A stretch of 14,970 nt of DNA. Source: Oscillospiraceae bacterium. GTDB taxonomy: Bacteria; Bacillota; Clostridia; Christensenellales; Aristaeellaceae. The DNA lies in the NCBI GenBank assembly GCA_031266295.1, contig JAISBH010000046.1, positions 1-14,970 of the forward strand, given 5' to 3'. The notes under the pieces are model-generated. The model had not been told where the DNA came from and did no database searches. It was given only the letters and a program-made list of their open reading frames with translations. Shown here piece by piece: positions 1 through 6,702 of the stretch (position 1 is its first letter; every line of letters starts with the position of its first letter). A program made the translations under genes and the position numbers.

Positions 1-711
1 CATTATGCTGGGTATGTCGATATGCCATATACGATGTAGTACGCTCGCGCCGTCTATGGTCGCGGCTTCATATAGTTCGGGATTCACACCCGCTAGCGCG
101 GCGATGTATATCACCGCGCCATAGCCCGTTTCCTGCCATACTCCCGACCATACGTATATGTGCCGGAATGCGCCCGGCCTGGCCATCAGATTGATGGGCT
201 GCATTCCTAGCATCTCGCGGACATTGTTCAGCATACCGCCTCTCACTGCGAGAAGCTGCATAACGATTGTCACCAGTATGACGCTGGATATGAAATACGG
301 CGCGTAAGTCACCGTCTGCGCGGTCTTGCCGAGAACGCGACCTCGGCACGCGTTGATCGACAGCGCGAGGATTATCTGGCATGGCAAACCAACCAGCAAT
401 GAGTAAACGCCGATCGCAAGTGTATTCCCCAGCAATCGTGGGAACTCAAACGAATTGATAAAGGTGCGGAAATATTTCATTCCCACCCACCTGCTGCCCC
501 ACACGCCCAACCCGATGTTGTAATCTCTGAACGCTATCTGCAGCCCGAACATGGGCGCGTACTTGAATGCCGCGAGGAAGACCAGCGGTATCAATAGGAA
601 TATATACAACTGCCAATGCCGCCTGACGCGGGACCGCGTTGATTGGGTATGCTTGGGAAGGATTGGCCTGCGCGCCGCGTTGACGCCGGCCGCCGATAGC
701 GTCTGTGCCAT
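1..711 (-). CDS. Carbohydrate ABC transporter permease, LplB-like (3' end outside window)
   Basis: Reading leftward from an ATG at 711, an open frame of 237 codons runs off the window edge, so about the last quarter of a normal ~300-residue permease is missing. It is an inner-membrane subunit of a binding-protein-dependent sugar importer (MalF/LplB family). Seen in the sequence: a hydrophobic segment at residues 36-52 (LYIFLLIPLVFLAAFKY), further segments near 95-118, 137-155 and 185-207, and the cytoplasmic EAA loop that docks the ATPase at about 215-235 (EAATIDGASVLHRIWHIDIP). The start is fixed by AGGAGG at 718-723, 6 nt upstream. It diverges from the AraC-type sensor at 1048, the usual arrangement for LplB-type loci in Bacillota, where the regulator controls the transporter. 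Family assignment is firm; the sugar cannot be told. Confidence 0.9.
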   Translation of the reverse strand, partial: MAQTLSAAGVNAARRPILPKHTQSTRSRVRRHWQLYIFLLIPLVFLAAFKYAPMFGLQIAFRDYNIGLGVWGSRWVGMKYFRTFINSFEFPRLLGNTLAIGVYSLLVGLPCQIILALSINACRGRVLGKTAQTVTYAPYFISSVILVTIVMQLLAVRGGMLNNVREMLGMQPINLMARPGAFRHIYVWSGVWQETGYGAVIYIAALAGVNPELYEAATIDGASVLHRIWHIDIPSIM

Positions 712-994
712 GCTATACCTCCTGCATAGGTCAGAGTGCGTGACGCCTAACCGGCAGTCTTGCCGCCTGCCGTCATGTTTTATAGATATACTATACAGCT
801 TTATTTGTATAAGCCGCAAGGAACACTTTGTGGTAATCTGTGCTATATGCTGTTGGATGATGAGAATCACTGTATAGTTCGGCGTTCTCTTTCAGAAGAC
901 CCAATGCGTTGTATGTTTTTCCCACGGATTGTATCAAGAAAACGGCGAGAGATCAACCCGAAGCATACATTAGGCGTGAAATGCGAGAGGCGGC
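712..994. other. Divergent intergenic region between permease and AraC regulator
   Basis: There is no convincing gene here. On the minus strand a weak promoter-like pair for the permease is visible: TATAGT (complement of 790-795) with TTGCGG (complement of 814-819) 18 bp upstream. Only three bases of that -35 match consensus. The region is AT-richer than its neighbours and is the natural place for AraC-type binding sites, but I could not identify a repeated operator with confidence. Short open frames on the plus strand here lack ribosome-binding sites and family features. Confidence 0.35.
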
Positions 995-1023
995 TTGTTC
1001 ACATCGCGTAACTGCGGTATAAT
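995..1023 (+). promoter_or_regulatory. Sigma-A-type promoter of the AraC regulator
   Basis: TTGTTC at 995-1000 and a perfect TATAAT at 1018-1023 are separated by 17 bp. The expected start is near 1030, which leaves a leader of only about 18 nt. That leader consists almost entirely of the ribosome-binding site GGAAGGAG (1031-1038), 9 nt before the ATG at 1048. Confidence 0.7.
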
Positions 1024-1047
1024 ATACACAGGAAGGAGACGCTGCTG

Positions 1048-3447
1048 ATGGACGCCGCCGCACGCAATCGTTTTCATAATCGACTTTATAAATACAAGTC
1101 GTTCGGTGATTTTATACAGCATTTGCGCTTACAGCGCAGGTTCTTGATATCATACCTGATCGTGCTGATTGCGCCGTTGACTGCAGCGATGCTGCTGTAT
1201 CCCAGCGCGGCGCGCATTGTCGAGCGCAAAGAACTGGAAGTGCGCACCCTGCTCGTGCAAGACGCCATGACCACGATGGATCAATCGATGCGTAACATTG
1301 ATAACACGCTGGTAGATATCTCCAGGGACGTTGTGCTGAACCGACTGCTACAGCAATCGCAGCCGGGGTATGGTTCGGCGCAGACGGCACTGGTGTATGA
1401 TGTGCATATCGCTCTGTCCAGCAAGCTGAGCTACGCGAAACTGCCCGCAGACGTCATCATATACATGACGAAACCGGATCTGGCGCTGGACGGCGTCTCC
1501 GTCATATACGGCAGGGAGCGTTATTACGATTTGGCCGTATCCTATGATGGGATGGGCTATACAGCGTTTGAGGAATCAATCCTATCGCAATACCATTACC
1601 GCCGCGCGGTGGGACCATTAACCATCGTCCGAAAAAAGAGCAGCGTGAACCAGAGCCATGCGACGCGCGAGGAAGGGTTCCTTTATCTGCAGACCCTGCC
1701 CGTAGTCGGCGGCCTGAAGAACAATATGGGCACAGCCATTGTGCATATCGGTACTACAATGCTACAGACACTATCCCGTGCGTCGGGCGACGGTGCTGGT
1801 TCGGTATTCATCGCGGACGCTGAACTAAATATACTGACTGTCGCCGACGGGATGTATACAAGGAATCAACTCGAATCGCTGGGCCTGACGGGAACCAGCG
1901 GCAGTCTGCACGACATTGTCGACGGCAAGCGTGTGTTGATCACTTATACACGCAGCGCCTACAACGATTGGTACTATATATCGATATCGCCGTTGAGTGA
2001 GATCCTGAAGTCGCTTGCGAATTTGCGTGTAATCCTGGTGGCCAGTCTCGCCGGGATACTGGCGCTCGGCGTAACGCTGTCTCTGTATCTAAGTCGCAGC
2101 AGTGCGCGTCCATACGAGGAAGCGCTGTCGAGGCTGGTGGTCGCGACCCGCGGCGGCGCTACGTCCGGCGACTTGAATGACGCCGTGAGCGGGCTGCTGT
2201 CAGACCAGGAAGAGATGCGCAAGTCGCTTGAGCGGGCAAGGTTGGCCAGTCGTGAGAATTTCCTTGAGGAGCTGCTGCGCGGCGAGCTTAACGACGACGG
2301 CGCGATCCTGGAAAAGGCGTCGTTGCTGGGTATCAACCTGCAAGGCGCGTCATACAGCGTCGCGGTGTTGACGCTGCCGAATGAGCCTGGATGCCTGCCG
2401 CCTGATGTCATGATCATGATCGGGGAATGCGTATCGCGCGGCATACGTTCGGCGCGAGCGTACGCCCACACGCTTACCCGCCAGAGGCTTGGAATTGTGC
2501 TGTGCTTCAATGAAGCGAGCGAAATGCATTCTCACGATACGGCGGCGGATATCACCAGCATCATAAAGGGTTTTGAGCGGCAAGCATCCTCTGAATTGGC
2601 CGGAGGCATACGATGCTATGTCGGCGGTTTAGTGGCGCGGCCGAGTTTCCTGTGTATATCCTACAGCGAGGCGGAGGCGGCGATGATGGCGGACGTCGCG
2701 GCGCCTAACGGCAAAGTGTCGAATAGTGCGCGACCGCTGACTCATTATCGGGAAGTCGCGCGCAAGGGCAGAAGTTTCGTATATCCTAATGAGATCGAGA
2801 CAAAGATGATGCTGCTGTGCACAGGCGGCGATAAGGCACGACTCCATGAAACGCTCGACTATCTCTATGAAGAGAATTTCGTCAAGCGCAGCCTTGATCG
2901 TCAGATGGCATACGCGCTCTTCGCCGATATGTACGCCACGCTGATCCAGGTCGCGGGAACGTTAAATCTATCGTGGATGCCGCAGAGTTTTTTCAGTATG
3001 CGCATGGCCACTTTGAGCGTCTCCGTAGAGTTCGAGAGGGTTCGCGCGTGTTATGATCGGCTGGCGGACCTGTACGCCGAGCGCAGGGCGAGCGAGTCGT
3101 CGGGTGAAGGTATGGACGCGTCGGATGCCGCGTGGCAAATGGAGCAGTATATACGTGAGCATTTTGCCCGCAGCGACATGAGTGTAGCCGTGATGGCGAA
3201 CCGTTTCAATGTATCCGAAACATATTTTTCAGAGTATTTTAAGCGCAGCATAGGGCAGACATTTAGTGCGTTCCTTGAAACGACGCGTATTAACAGCGCG
3301 TGCCAGCTGCTGAAGCAAACGGATCGTTCCGTGGAGGCGATAGCGTCCGATACGGGGTACACGAATGCGTTGTCGTTCAGGCGCGCGTTTAAAAAGGTTA
3401 CAGGGGTATCGCCAAGGGATTATCGGCGAGGTGTTTGCGCCATTTAA
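1048..3447 (+). CDS. YesN/AraC-family membrane sensor and transcriptional regulator
   Basis: This is a 799-residue one-component regulator that probably senses an extracellular ligand and switches the divergent sugar transporter. Domains in order: a short cytoplasmic N-terminus; transmembrane helix 1 at about 32-53 (FLISYLIVLIAPLTAAMLL); an extracytoplasmic sensor of roughly 270 residues resembling the Cache-like input domains of this family; transmembrane helix 2 at about 326-348 (ILVASLAGILALGVTLSLYL); a linker with a charged helix (EEMRKSLERARLASRENFLEELL); a poorly conserved middle domain at about 410-690; and a C-terminal AraC DNA-binding domain at about 695-799. Both helix-turn-helices are visible (VAVMANRFNVSETYFSEYFK and VEAIASDTGYTNALSFRRAFKK), followed by the family ending TGVSPRDYRRG. 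The start is set by GGAAGGAG 9 nt upstream. Such regulators usually control the adjacent LplB-type importer; that link here is inferred from position. Confidence 0.9.
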   Translation: MDAAARNRFHNRLYKYKSFGDFIQHLRLQRRFLISYLIVLIAPLTAAMLLYPSAARIVERKELEVRTLLVQDAMTTMDQSMRNIDNTLVDISRDVVLNRLLQQSQPGYGSAQTALVYDVHIALSSKLSYAKLPADVIIYMTKPDLALDGVSVIYGRERYYDLAVSYDGMGYTAFEESILSQYHYRRAVGPLTIVRKKSSVNQSHATREEGFLYLQTLPVVGGLKNNMGTAIVHIGTTMLQTLSRASGDGAGSVFIADAELNILTVADGMYTRNQLESLGLTGTSGSLHDIVDGKRVLITYTRSAYNDWYYISISPLSEILKSLANLRVILVASLAGILALGVTLSLYLSRSSARPYEEALSRLVVATRGGATSGDLNDAVSGLLSDQEEMRKSLERARLASRENFLEELLRGELNDDGAILEKASLLGINLQGASYSVAVLTLPNEPGCLPPDVMIMIGECVSRGIRSARAYAHTLTRQRLGIVLCFNEASEMHSHDTAADITSIIKGFERQASSELAGGIRCYVGGLVARPSFLCISYSEAEAAMMADVAAPNGKVSNSARPLTHYREVARKGRSFVYPNEIETKMMLLCTGGDKARLHETLDYLYEENFVKRSLDRQMAYALFADMYATLIQVAGTLNLSWMPQSFFSMRMATLSVSVEFERVRACYDRLADLYAERRASESSGEGMDASDAAWQMEQYIREHFARSDMSVAVMANRFNVSETYFSEYFKRSIGQTFSAFLETTRINSACQLLKQTDRSVEAIASDTGYTNALSFRRAFKKVTGVSPRDYRRGVCAI

Positions 3448-3463
3448 CTTCTTCCCCATATTG

Positions 3464-3489
3464 CAGCAATTCCAAATTTGAAATTGCTG
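3464..3489. repeat. 26-bp near-perfect palindrome (left end of element)
   Basis: Arms CAGCAATT (3464-3471) and AATTGCTG (3482-3489) are perfectly complementary. The core CAAATTTG (3473-3480) is self-complementary; the only mismatch is C3472 with A3481. It lies 16 bp after the AraC stop codon, so it could also end or stabilise that transcript, but no T-tract follows it. Confidence 0.75.
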
Positions 3490-3504
3490 GCAACTTCGGG
3501 GGAA

Positions 3505-3548
3505 CCCCCTCTGTCGCTGCGGCGACATCTCCCCCTAGGGGGGCGATG
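3505..3548. repeat. Dispersed repeat, compact copy A
   Basis: Two blocks, CCCCCTCTGTCGCTGCGG (3505-3522) and a 24-nt block at 3525-3548 containing CCCCCTAGGGGGG, are separated by 2 nt. Both blocks recur exactly at 14852-14869 and 14932-14955. The copy folds: TGTCGC (3512-3517) pairs with GCGACA (3522-3527) around a TGCG loop, and the 12-bp palindrome CCCCCTAGGGGG follows. The minus-strand reading gives an SPQRQRG-like peptide, which I recall as a spurious product of such repeats in clostridial genomes. Confidence 0.8.
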
Positions 3549-3602
3549 TTGGAGGTGGGACGGGTTGCGTTACGAGATAGACTCTAAAGCACAACAGGTT
3601 GG

Positions 3603-3704
3603 TCGAAACCGATGGAATGTGTGTCACGATGGTCCAGGCGAAGCCTGGTCAGGTTTCGAAAGGGCGGATAGCCCTTCGCAGGGTCCGGGACAGAGTCCCG
3701 AAAC
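3603..3704. repeat. Cluster of stacked hairpins inside the element
   Basis: TCGAAACC (3603-3610) is perfectly complementary to GGTTTCGA (3652-3659). It encloses the hairpin CCAGGC-GAA-GCCTGG (3634-3648). Directly after come AAGGGC-GGATA-GCCCTT (3660-3676) and CGGGAC-AGA-GTCCCG (3686-3700). CGAAAC at 3699-3704 could alternatively pair with GTTTCG at 3653-3658. As RNA this would be a compact branched fold; as DNA it is typical of palindromic repeat modules. No function is assigned. Confidence 0.6.
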
Positions 3705-3714
3705 TCCCGTTTCA

Positions 3715-3746
3715 CCCCCCATCGGGGGGGAAGGGGGGCGTTCCCC
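3715..3746. repeat. G-run/C-run overlapping hairpins
   Basis: CCCCCC (3715-3720) can pair with GGGGGG (3724-3729). Alternatively GGGGAA (3727-3732) can pair with TTCCCC (3741-3746). The two stems are mutually exclusive. Runs of six and seven G make this a likely site of length variation. Confidence 0.6.
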
Positions 3747-3793
3747 AATGCATCGTGTCAGTTACCAGCGGTAGAATCGAAGCCCTTACTCCC

Positions 3794-3854
3794 GCGCCCC
3801 GCCAGCGATAATGCTATAAGGTAATAGTCATCTTGCATCATAGTGGCGGGGCGC
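3794..3854. repeat. 11-bp perfect inverted repeat with 39-bp AT-rich interior
   Basis: GCGCCCCGCCA (3794-3804) is exactly complementary to TGGCGGGGCGC (3844-3854). The interior is clearly AT-richer than the arms and contains ATGC and GCAT that could extend the stem after bulges. No T-tract follows on either strand, so it is not a standard terminator. It may be a nested element or a module of the larger one. Confidence 0.65.
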
Positions 3855-3939
3855 TACAAACTTAAAAGCGCATTCGGTTCGCAAACCGAACAGCGTCCCG
3901 CCGCAGCGACTAGTGCAGCATCCCAGGCACATTTGTGGA

Positions 3940-3955
3940 ATTCCAAATTTGGAAT
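3940..3955. repeat. 16-bp perfect palindrome (right end of element)
   Basis: ATTCCAAATTTGGAAT is its own reverse complement. With its flanks (3939-3961) it matches the inverted left end of the element at 21 of 23 positions. CCCCATAT follows directly. Confidence 0.75.
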
Positions 3956-4029
3956 CGCTGCCCCATATCGCTGGAGCCTCTGTGCCGCCGCAGAAACGCA
4001 GGGGATCCCGGCGGCATATGGAGCGAGGT

Positions 4030-4058
4030 TTGACAACCCCGCCCGCATCTGCTACCAT
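4030..4058 (+). promoter_or_regulatory. Promoter of the aminotransferase, apparently leaderless
   Basis: A perfect TTGACA (4030-4035) is followed after 17 bp by TACCAT (4053-4058, 4 of 6 to TATAAT). The ATG of the aminotransferase begins at 4066, 7 bp past the -10 box, exactly where transcription should start. There is no Shine-Dalgarno sequence in the intervening CGCAGT. The promoter lies outside the right border of the adjacent element. Confidence 0.6.
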
Positions 4059-4065
4059 TCGCAGT

Positions 4066-5229
4066 ATGAGAGCATTATCAGAGCGTACCGCCGGGTTCAC
4101 TGATTCCGTGATCCGGCGTATGACGCGCATATCACTGCAACACAACGCTGTAAATCTCTCCCAAGGATTCCCGGACGACAACCCGCCGCAACTGGTTCTG
4201 GACAGGCTCGCGGAAGCGTCTAGTCTGCCACACCAGTACGCCATCACATGGGGCGCGGCGAACTTCCGTCAAGCGCTGGCCGAGAAACAGCGGAGGTTCA
4301 TGGGTTTCATAATTGATCCGGAGACGGAGATTGTCGTCACGTGCGGCGCGACGGAAGCGATGATGGCCGCCATGATGACCGTGTGCGATCCGGGGGACAA
4401 GGTGATCGTATTCTCGCCGTTCTATGAGAATTACGGCGCGGACGCCATACTCTCCGGAGCGCAGCCTATATATGTGCCGCTGAACCCGCCGGCGTTCAGC
4501 TTCGACGCGAGCGTGTTGGAGGACGCGTTCCGCCAGCGTCCGAAGGCGCTGATACTATGCAACCCATCCAACCCGAGCGGCAAGGTGTTCACACAGGGGG
4601 AGTTGGAGTTTATCGCGGACTTGGCCAAGCGATACGACGCGTATGTTATAACGGATGAAGTATATGAACACATAGTATACGCGCCGCATAAGCACGTGTA
4701 TATGGCTTCGCTGCCAGGTATGCGCGAGCGCACGATATGCTGTTCGTCGCTGTCAAAGACATATTCGATGACGGGGTGGCGGCTGGGTTATGTGATTGCG
4801 CCGCCGACGATTATCGACGTCGTGCGCAAGGTGCACGATTTCCTGACCGTAGGCGCGGCCGCGCCGCTGCAAGAGGCTGCCGTACCGGCGCTTAGGCTTC
4901 CGGACGCATATTACGTGAAGCTTCTGGCGCAATACACACGCAAGCGGGATAGACTGTTGAACGGGCTGGACACACTGGGGTTGCGGCATACGGATCCGCA
5001 GGGCGCGTACTACGTGCTGCTGGACATATCGGAGTTCAAGTATGACAGCGACATAGTGTTTTGCGAAGAGCTGGCGGAGCGAGTTGGCGTCGGCGCGGTG
5101 CCTGGTTCCAGCTTCTTCCGCGAGGACGTGAATCATTTGGTGCGTCTGCATTTCGCGAGGGATATGGATATACTCGACGCGGCGCTGAACCGTCTGGGGG
5201 ATTTGCGGAGGATTATGGGGCGACGATAA
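4066..5229 (+). CDS. Class I/II PLP-dependent aminotransferase (methionine/kynurenine aminotransferase-like)
   Basis: A cytoplasmic fold-type I aminotransferase of 387 residues, the usual family length. Seen: NLSQGFPD (30-37), typical of the KAT/YbdL-like branch; the substrate/PLP motif CNPSNPSGK (165-173); TDEVY with the PLP-ring aspartate D197; the Schiff-base lysine K231 in SSLSKTYSMTGWRLGY; R239 for the phosphate; and R360 in HLVRLHFA for the substrate carboxylate. An upstream in-frame ATG at 4018 and frame back to 3913 exist, but that extension lies partly in the repeat element and contains the promoter. Homology starts at about MRALSERTAG, so I choose 4066. The gene stands alone and its 3' end overlaps the convergent CpsB frame by 17 bp. 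Substrate (methionine, aromatic or other amino acid) is not decided by sequence. Confidence 0.9.
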   Translation: MRALSERTAGFTDSVIRRMTRISLQHNAVNLSQGFPDDNPPQLVLDRLAEASSLPHQYAITWGAANFRQALAEKQRRFMGFIIDPETEIVVTCGATEAMMAAMMTVCDPGDKVIVFSPFYENYGADAILSGAQPIYVPLNPPAFSFDASVLEDAFRQRPKALILCNPSNPSGKVFTQGELEFIADLAKRYDAYVITDEVYEHIVYAPHKHVYMASLPGMRERTICCSSLSKTYSMTGWRLGYVIAPPTIIDVVRKVHDFLTVGAAAPLQEAAVPALRLPDAYYVKLLAQYTRKRDRLLNGLDTLGLRHTDPQGAYYVLLDISEFKYDSDIVFCEELAERVGVGAVPGSSFFREDVNHLVRLHFARDMDILDAALNRLGDLRRIMGRR

Positions 5230-5980
5230 GGGGCTTTCCCTCCGCCTCTGTAACGATAGGGGAGGGTTCGCCAATCCCCAAACCTACGCCCTGAAACAAC
5301 CAGCCATCGTCGGGCCTGCGTTTGATAATGATGTCGTAGGCTTCCTTCATGTTGATCCGTCGCACGGTATCGCTGTGCGCGTCCGTCGCTAGGAAATTGA
5401 TCGACCCGTCCGTCAGCAGTTTGTCCAGGTAACGAGCGGCAAAAAAACCGGGTTTCTTCACAAACGAGCCGCAGTTAACCTGCAGCTTTGCGCCAGTCGC
5501 CTTGATTTCTGCTATACGATCATACTTCTTATACAAACATTCATATCGCTCAATATGCGCCAGCACCGCTGTGTAACCTATATACGCCAGCCGTCTGATA
5601 GCCGTCAATATCGTGTCATACTTGACGCCCGGATAGAATTCAATCAGCGTATGACGCGATCCCGCAAGGCTCGGTATCCTGTTTCCCTCCAGAAGGCGCT
5701 CGGTCACGCTGTCGGCGTACATGATCTCCGCCCCCGGGTAGAGCGTGACTCCCAGCCCCAATTGCCGGCTCAGCAGGTTAGCCTTCTCAAGGGTTTCCAT
5801 ATACTTGGCCAGTGGAAACTCCTTCCGCGCCGGGTCAGCATGGGTGGTGGCGATTATGCAGCCGATGTCATCCTCTTTTGCCTGGCGAAGCATCGCTTCC
5901 GTCATGTCCCAATCCCTTGAACCGTCGTCAAGCCCCGGCAGCAGGTGGGAGTGAATGTCAATGAACGCCATGCCCGTCAC
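5213..5980 (-). CDS. cpsB: CpsB/YwqE-type protein-tyrosine phosphatase (PHP domain)
   Basis: A manganese-dependent phosphatase that removes phosphate from the tyrosine tail of the CpsD kinase, resetting the polysaccharide assembly cycle. It has 255 residues, the normal length. PHP metal ligands are visible: DIHSH (H10, H12), ATTHADP (H47), GAEIMY (E85), LAHIERY (H142) and ATDAHSD (D200, H202). The frame can start with GTG at 5980, overlapping the CpsD stop as GTGA, or with ATG at 5971, giving MAFIDIHSH, closer to how the family usually begins. Neither has a good ribosome-binding site, so translation is probably coupled to CpsD. The stop codon lies inside the convergent aminotransferase gene. 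It is the last gene of the minus-strand cluster. Confidence 0.92.
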   Translation of the reverse strand: MTGMAFIDIHSHLLPGLDDGSRDWDMTEAMLRQAKEDDIGCIIATTHADPARKEFPLAKYMETLEKANLLSRQLGLGVTLYPGAEIMYADSVTERLLEGNRIPSLAGSRHTLIEFYPGVKYDTILTAIRRLAYIGYTAVLAHIERYECLYKKYDRIAEIKATGAKLQVNCGSFVKKPGFFAARYLDKLLTDGSINFLATDAHSDTVRRINMKEAYDIIIKRRPDDGWLFQGVGLGIGEPSPIVTEAEGKPLIVAP

Positions 5981-6702
5981 TCATTCGCGGCAGATTTCTT
6001 CTCGTAATATCCGCTGCTGTAGTGGCTATAGTATGTCCGATAGTAGTGCTTTTTCGCGCTGTGGGTGTCGAACGTGACCTTATTCAACACAACGCCCAGG
6101 ATGGGGCAGCCGGTTTTCGCGATCTGGTTCTTGGCCTCAAGCAGCTCGCGCCGCGCGATTGTATTGTTAGTTACGACAAAAACAGTGCCGTCGACATACT
6201 TCGCGATCTCGGCGGAGTCGATAATCAAACCGATCGGCGGCGAATCGATCAACACTATATCGAAGTTCCGCTCCAGGTACTGTATCAGCTGCGGCAGCCG
6301 CGGCGTGTTCAGCAGCGCCAGGGTGTTGGCGACTTCATGGCCGTGGAATATCATGTGCGCGTTCGAGATGTTGGTCTGATACAGCACATCCTCGCATTCG
6401 CATTGACTGGCAAGGTACTGCGCTAGGCCCATAGGCTTGTGCGCGGTGCGGATGCCGTACCGGCTGATCAGCATCGACCGACGCATATCGGCGTCGATCA
6501 TTACTACCGACTTGCCCAGCCCGGCCAGCGCGCGCATAAGGTTCAGCGTGAGGAACGACTTACCCTCGCCCGCTCGGCAGCTGGTCATCATTACGCTCTT
6601 TACGTTGAAGCCGGAGAACGAGAGATTGGTGCAGAGTGTATTTAGCGCCTCCGTGCATGGATAATCCATCTTCGGCAGTTCCGTTATATCAGCGAGTTTC
6701 AT
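5977..6702 (-). CDS. cpsD: CpsD/YwqD-type bacterial tyrosine kinase (BY-kinase)
   Basis: Cytoplasmic P-loop tyrosine autokinase of 241 residues that works with the membrane protein CpsC to control polysaccharide chain production. Seen: Walker A SCRAGEGKS with K48; Walker A' VVMIDADMRRS with D70 and D72; Walker B IVLIDSPP with D153; and a C-terminal tyrosine cluster HYYRTYYSHYSSGYYEKK, seven tyrosines within residues 220-233, the usual phospho-acceptor tail. The Walker A' motif ends in RRS where many homologues have a proline. The ATG overlaps the CpsC stop by 4 nt and the TGA overlaps the next gene's GTG, so CpsC, CpsD and CpsB are probably translated together. Identification is secure from motifs and order. 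Confidence 0.95.
   Translation of the reverse strand: MKLADITELPKMDYPCTEALNTLCTNLSFSGFNVKSVMMTSCRAGEGKSFLTLNLMRALAGLGKSVVMIDADMRRSMLISRYGIRTAHKPMGLAQYLASQCECEDVLYQTNISNAHMIFHGHEVANTLALLNTPRLPQLIQYLERNFDIVLIDSPPIGLIIDSAEIAKYVDGTVFVVTNNTIARRELLEAKNQIAKTGCPILGVVLNKVTFDTHSAKKHYYRTYYSHYSSGYYEKKSAANE

Larger units (their letters stand above)
3454..3968. mobile_element. MITE-like non-autonomous element with inverted-repeat ends and 8-bp direct repeats
   Basis: Seen directly: CCCCATAT at 3454-3461 is repeated in the same orientation at 3961-3968. Just inside lie inverted copies of a 23-nt sequence (3463-3485 against the complement of 3939-3961, 21 of 23 matching). Each copy is centred on a palindromic CAAATTTG core. 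The roughly 500 bp between them hold no credible gene, only stacked hairpins and a dispersed repeat. The direct repeat is what a target-site duplication looks like, and the inverted ends what a transposase would recognise. The left end is offset by two bases (TG before CAGC), so the exact borders are uncertain. No transposase is present, so any movement would need one in trans. A repeat cluster without transposition history is the alternative. Confidence 0.5.

Noticed and set aside
3229..3528. Minus-strand open frame giving an SPQRQRG-type peptide
   Set aside because: It spans the repeat and the antisense of the conserved AraC DNA-binding domain. The same peptide start occurs at the other repeat copy, which marks it as a repeat artefact.
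3478..3774. Plus-strand open frame of 98 codons
   Set aside because: It reads through the dispersed repeat and stacked hairpins, has no ribosome-binding site and gives a low-complexity product (PPIGGEGGRSP).
3464..3955. CRISPR array
   Set aside because: The palindromes and repeats are not evenly spaced units with unique spacers, and no cas gene is present.
3913..4065. N-terminal extension of the aminotransferase
   Set aside because: The frame is open, but it overlaps the end of the repeat element and contains the TTGACA/TACCAT promoter; family similarity begins after 4066.
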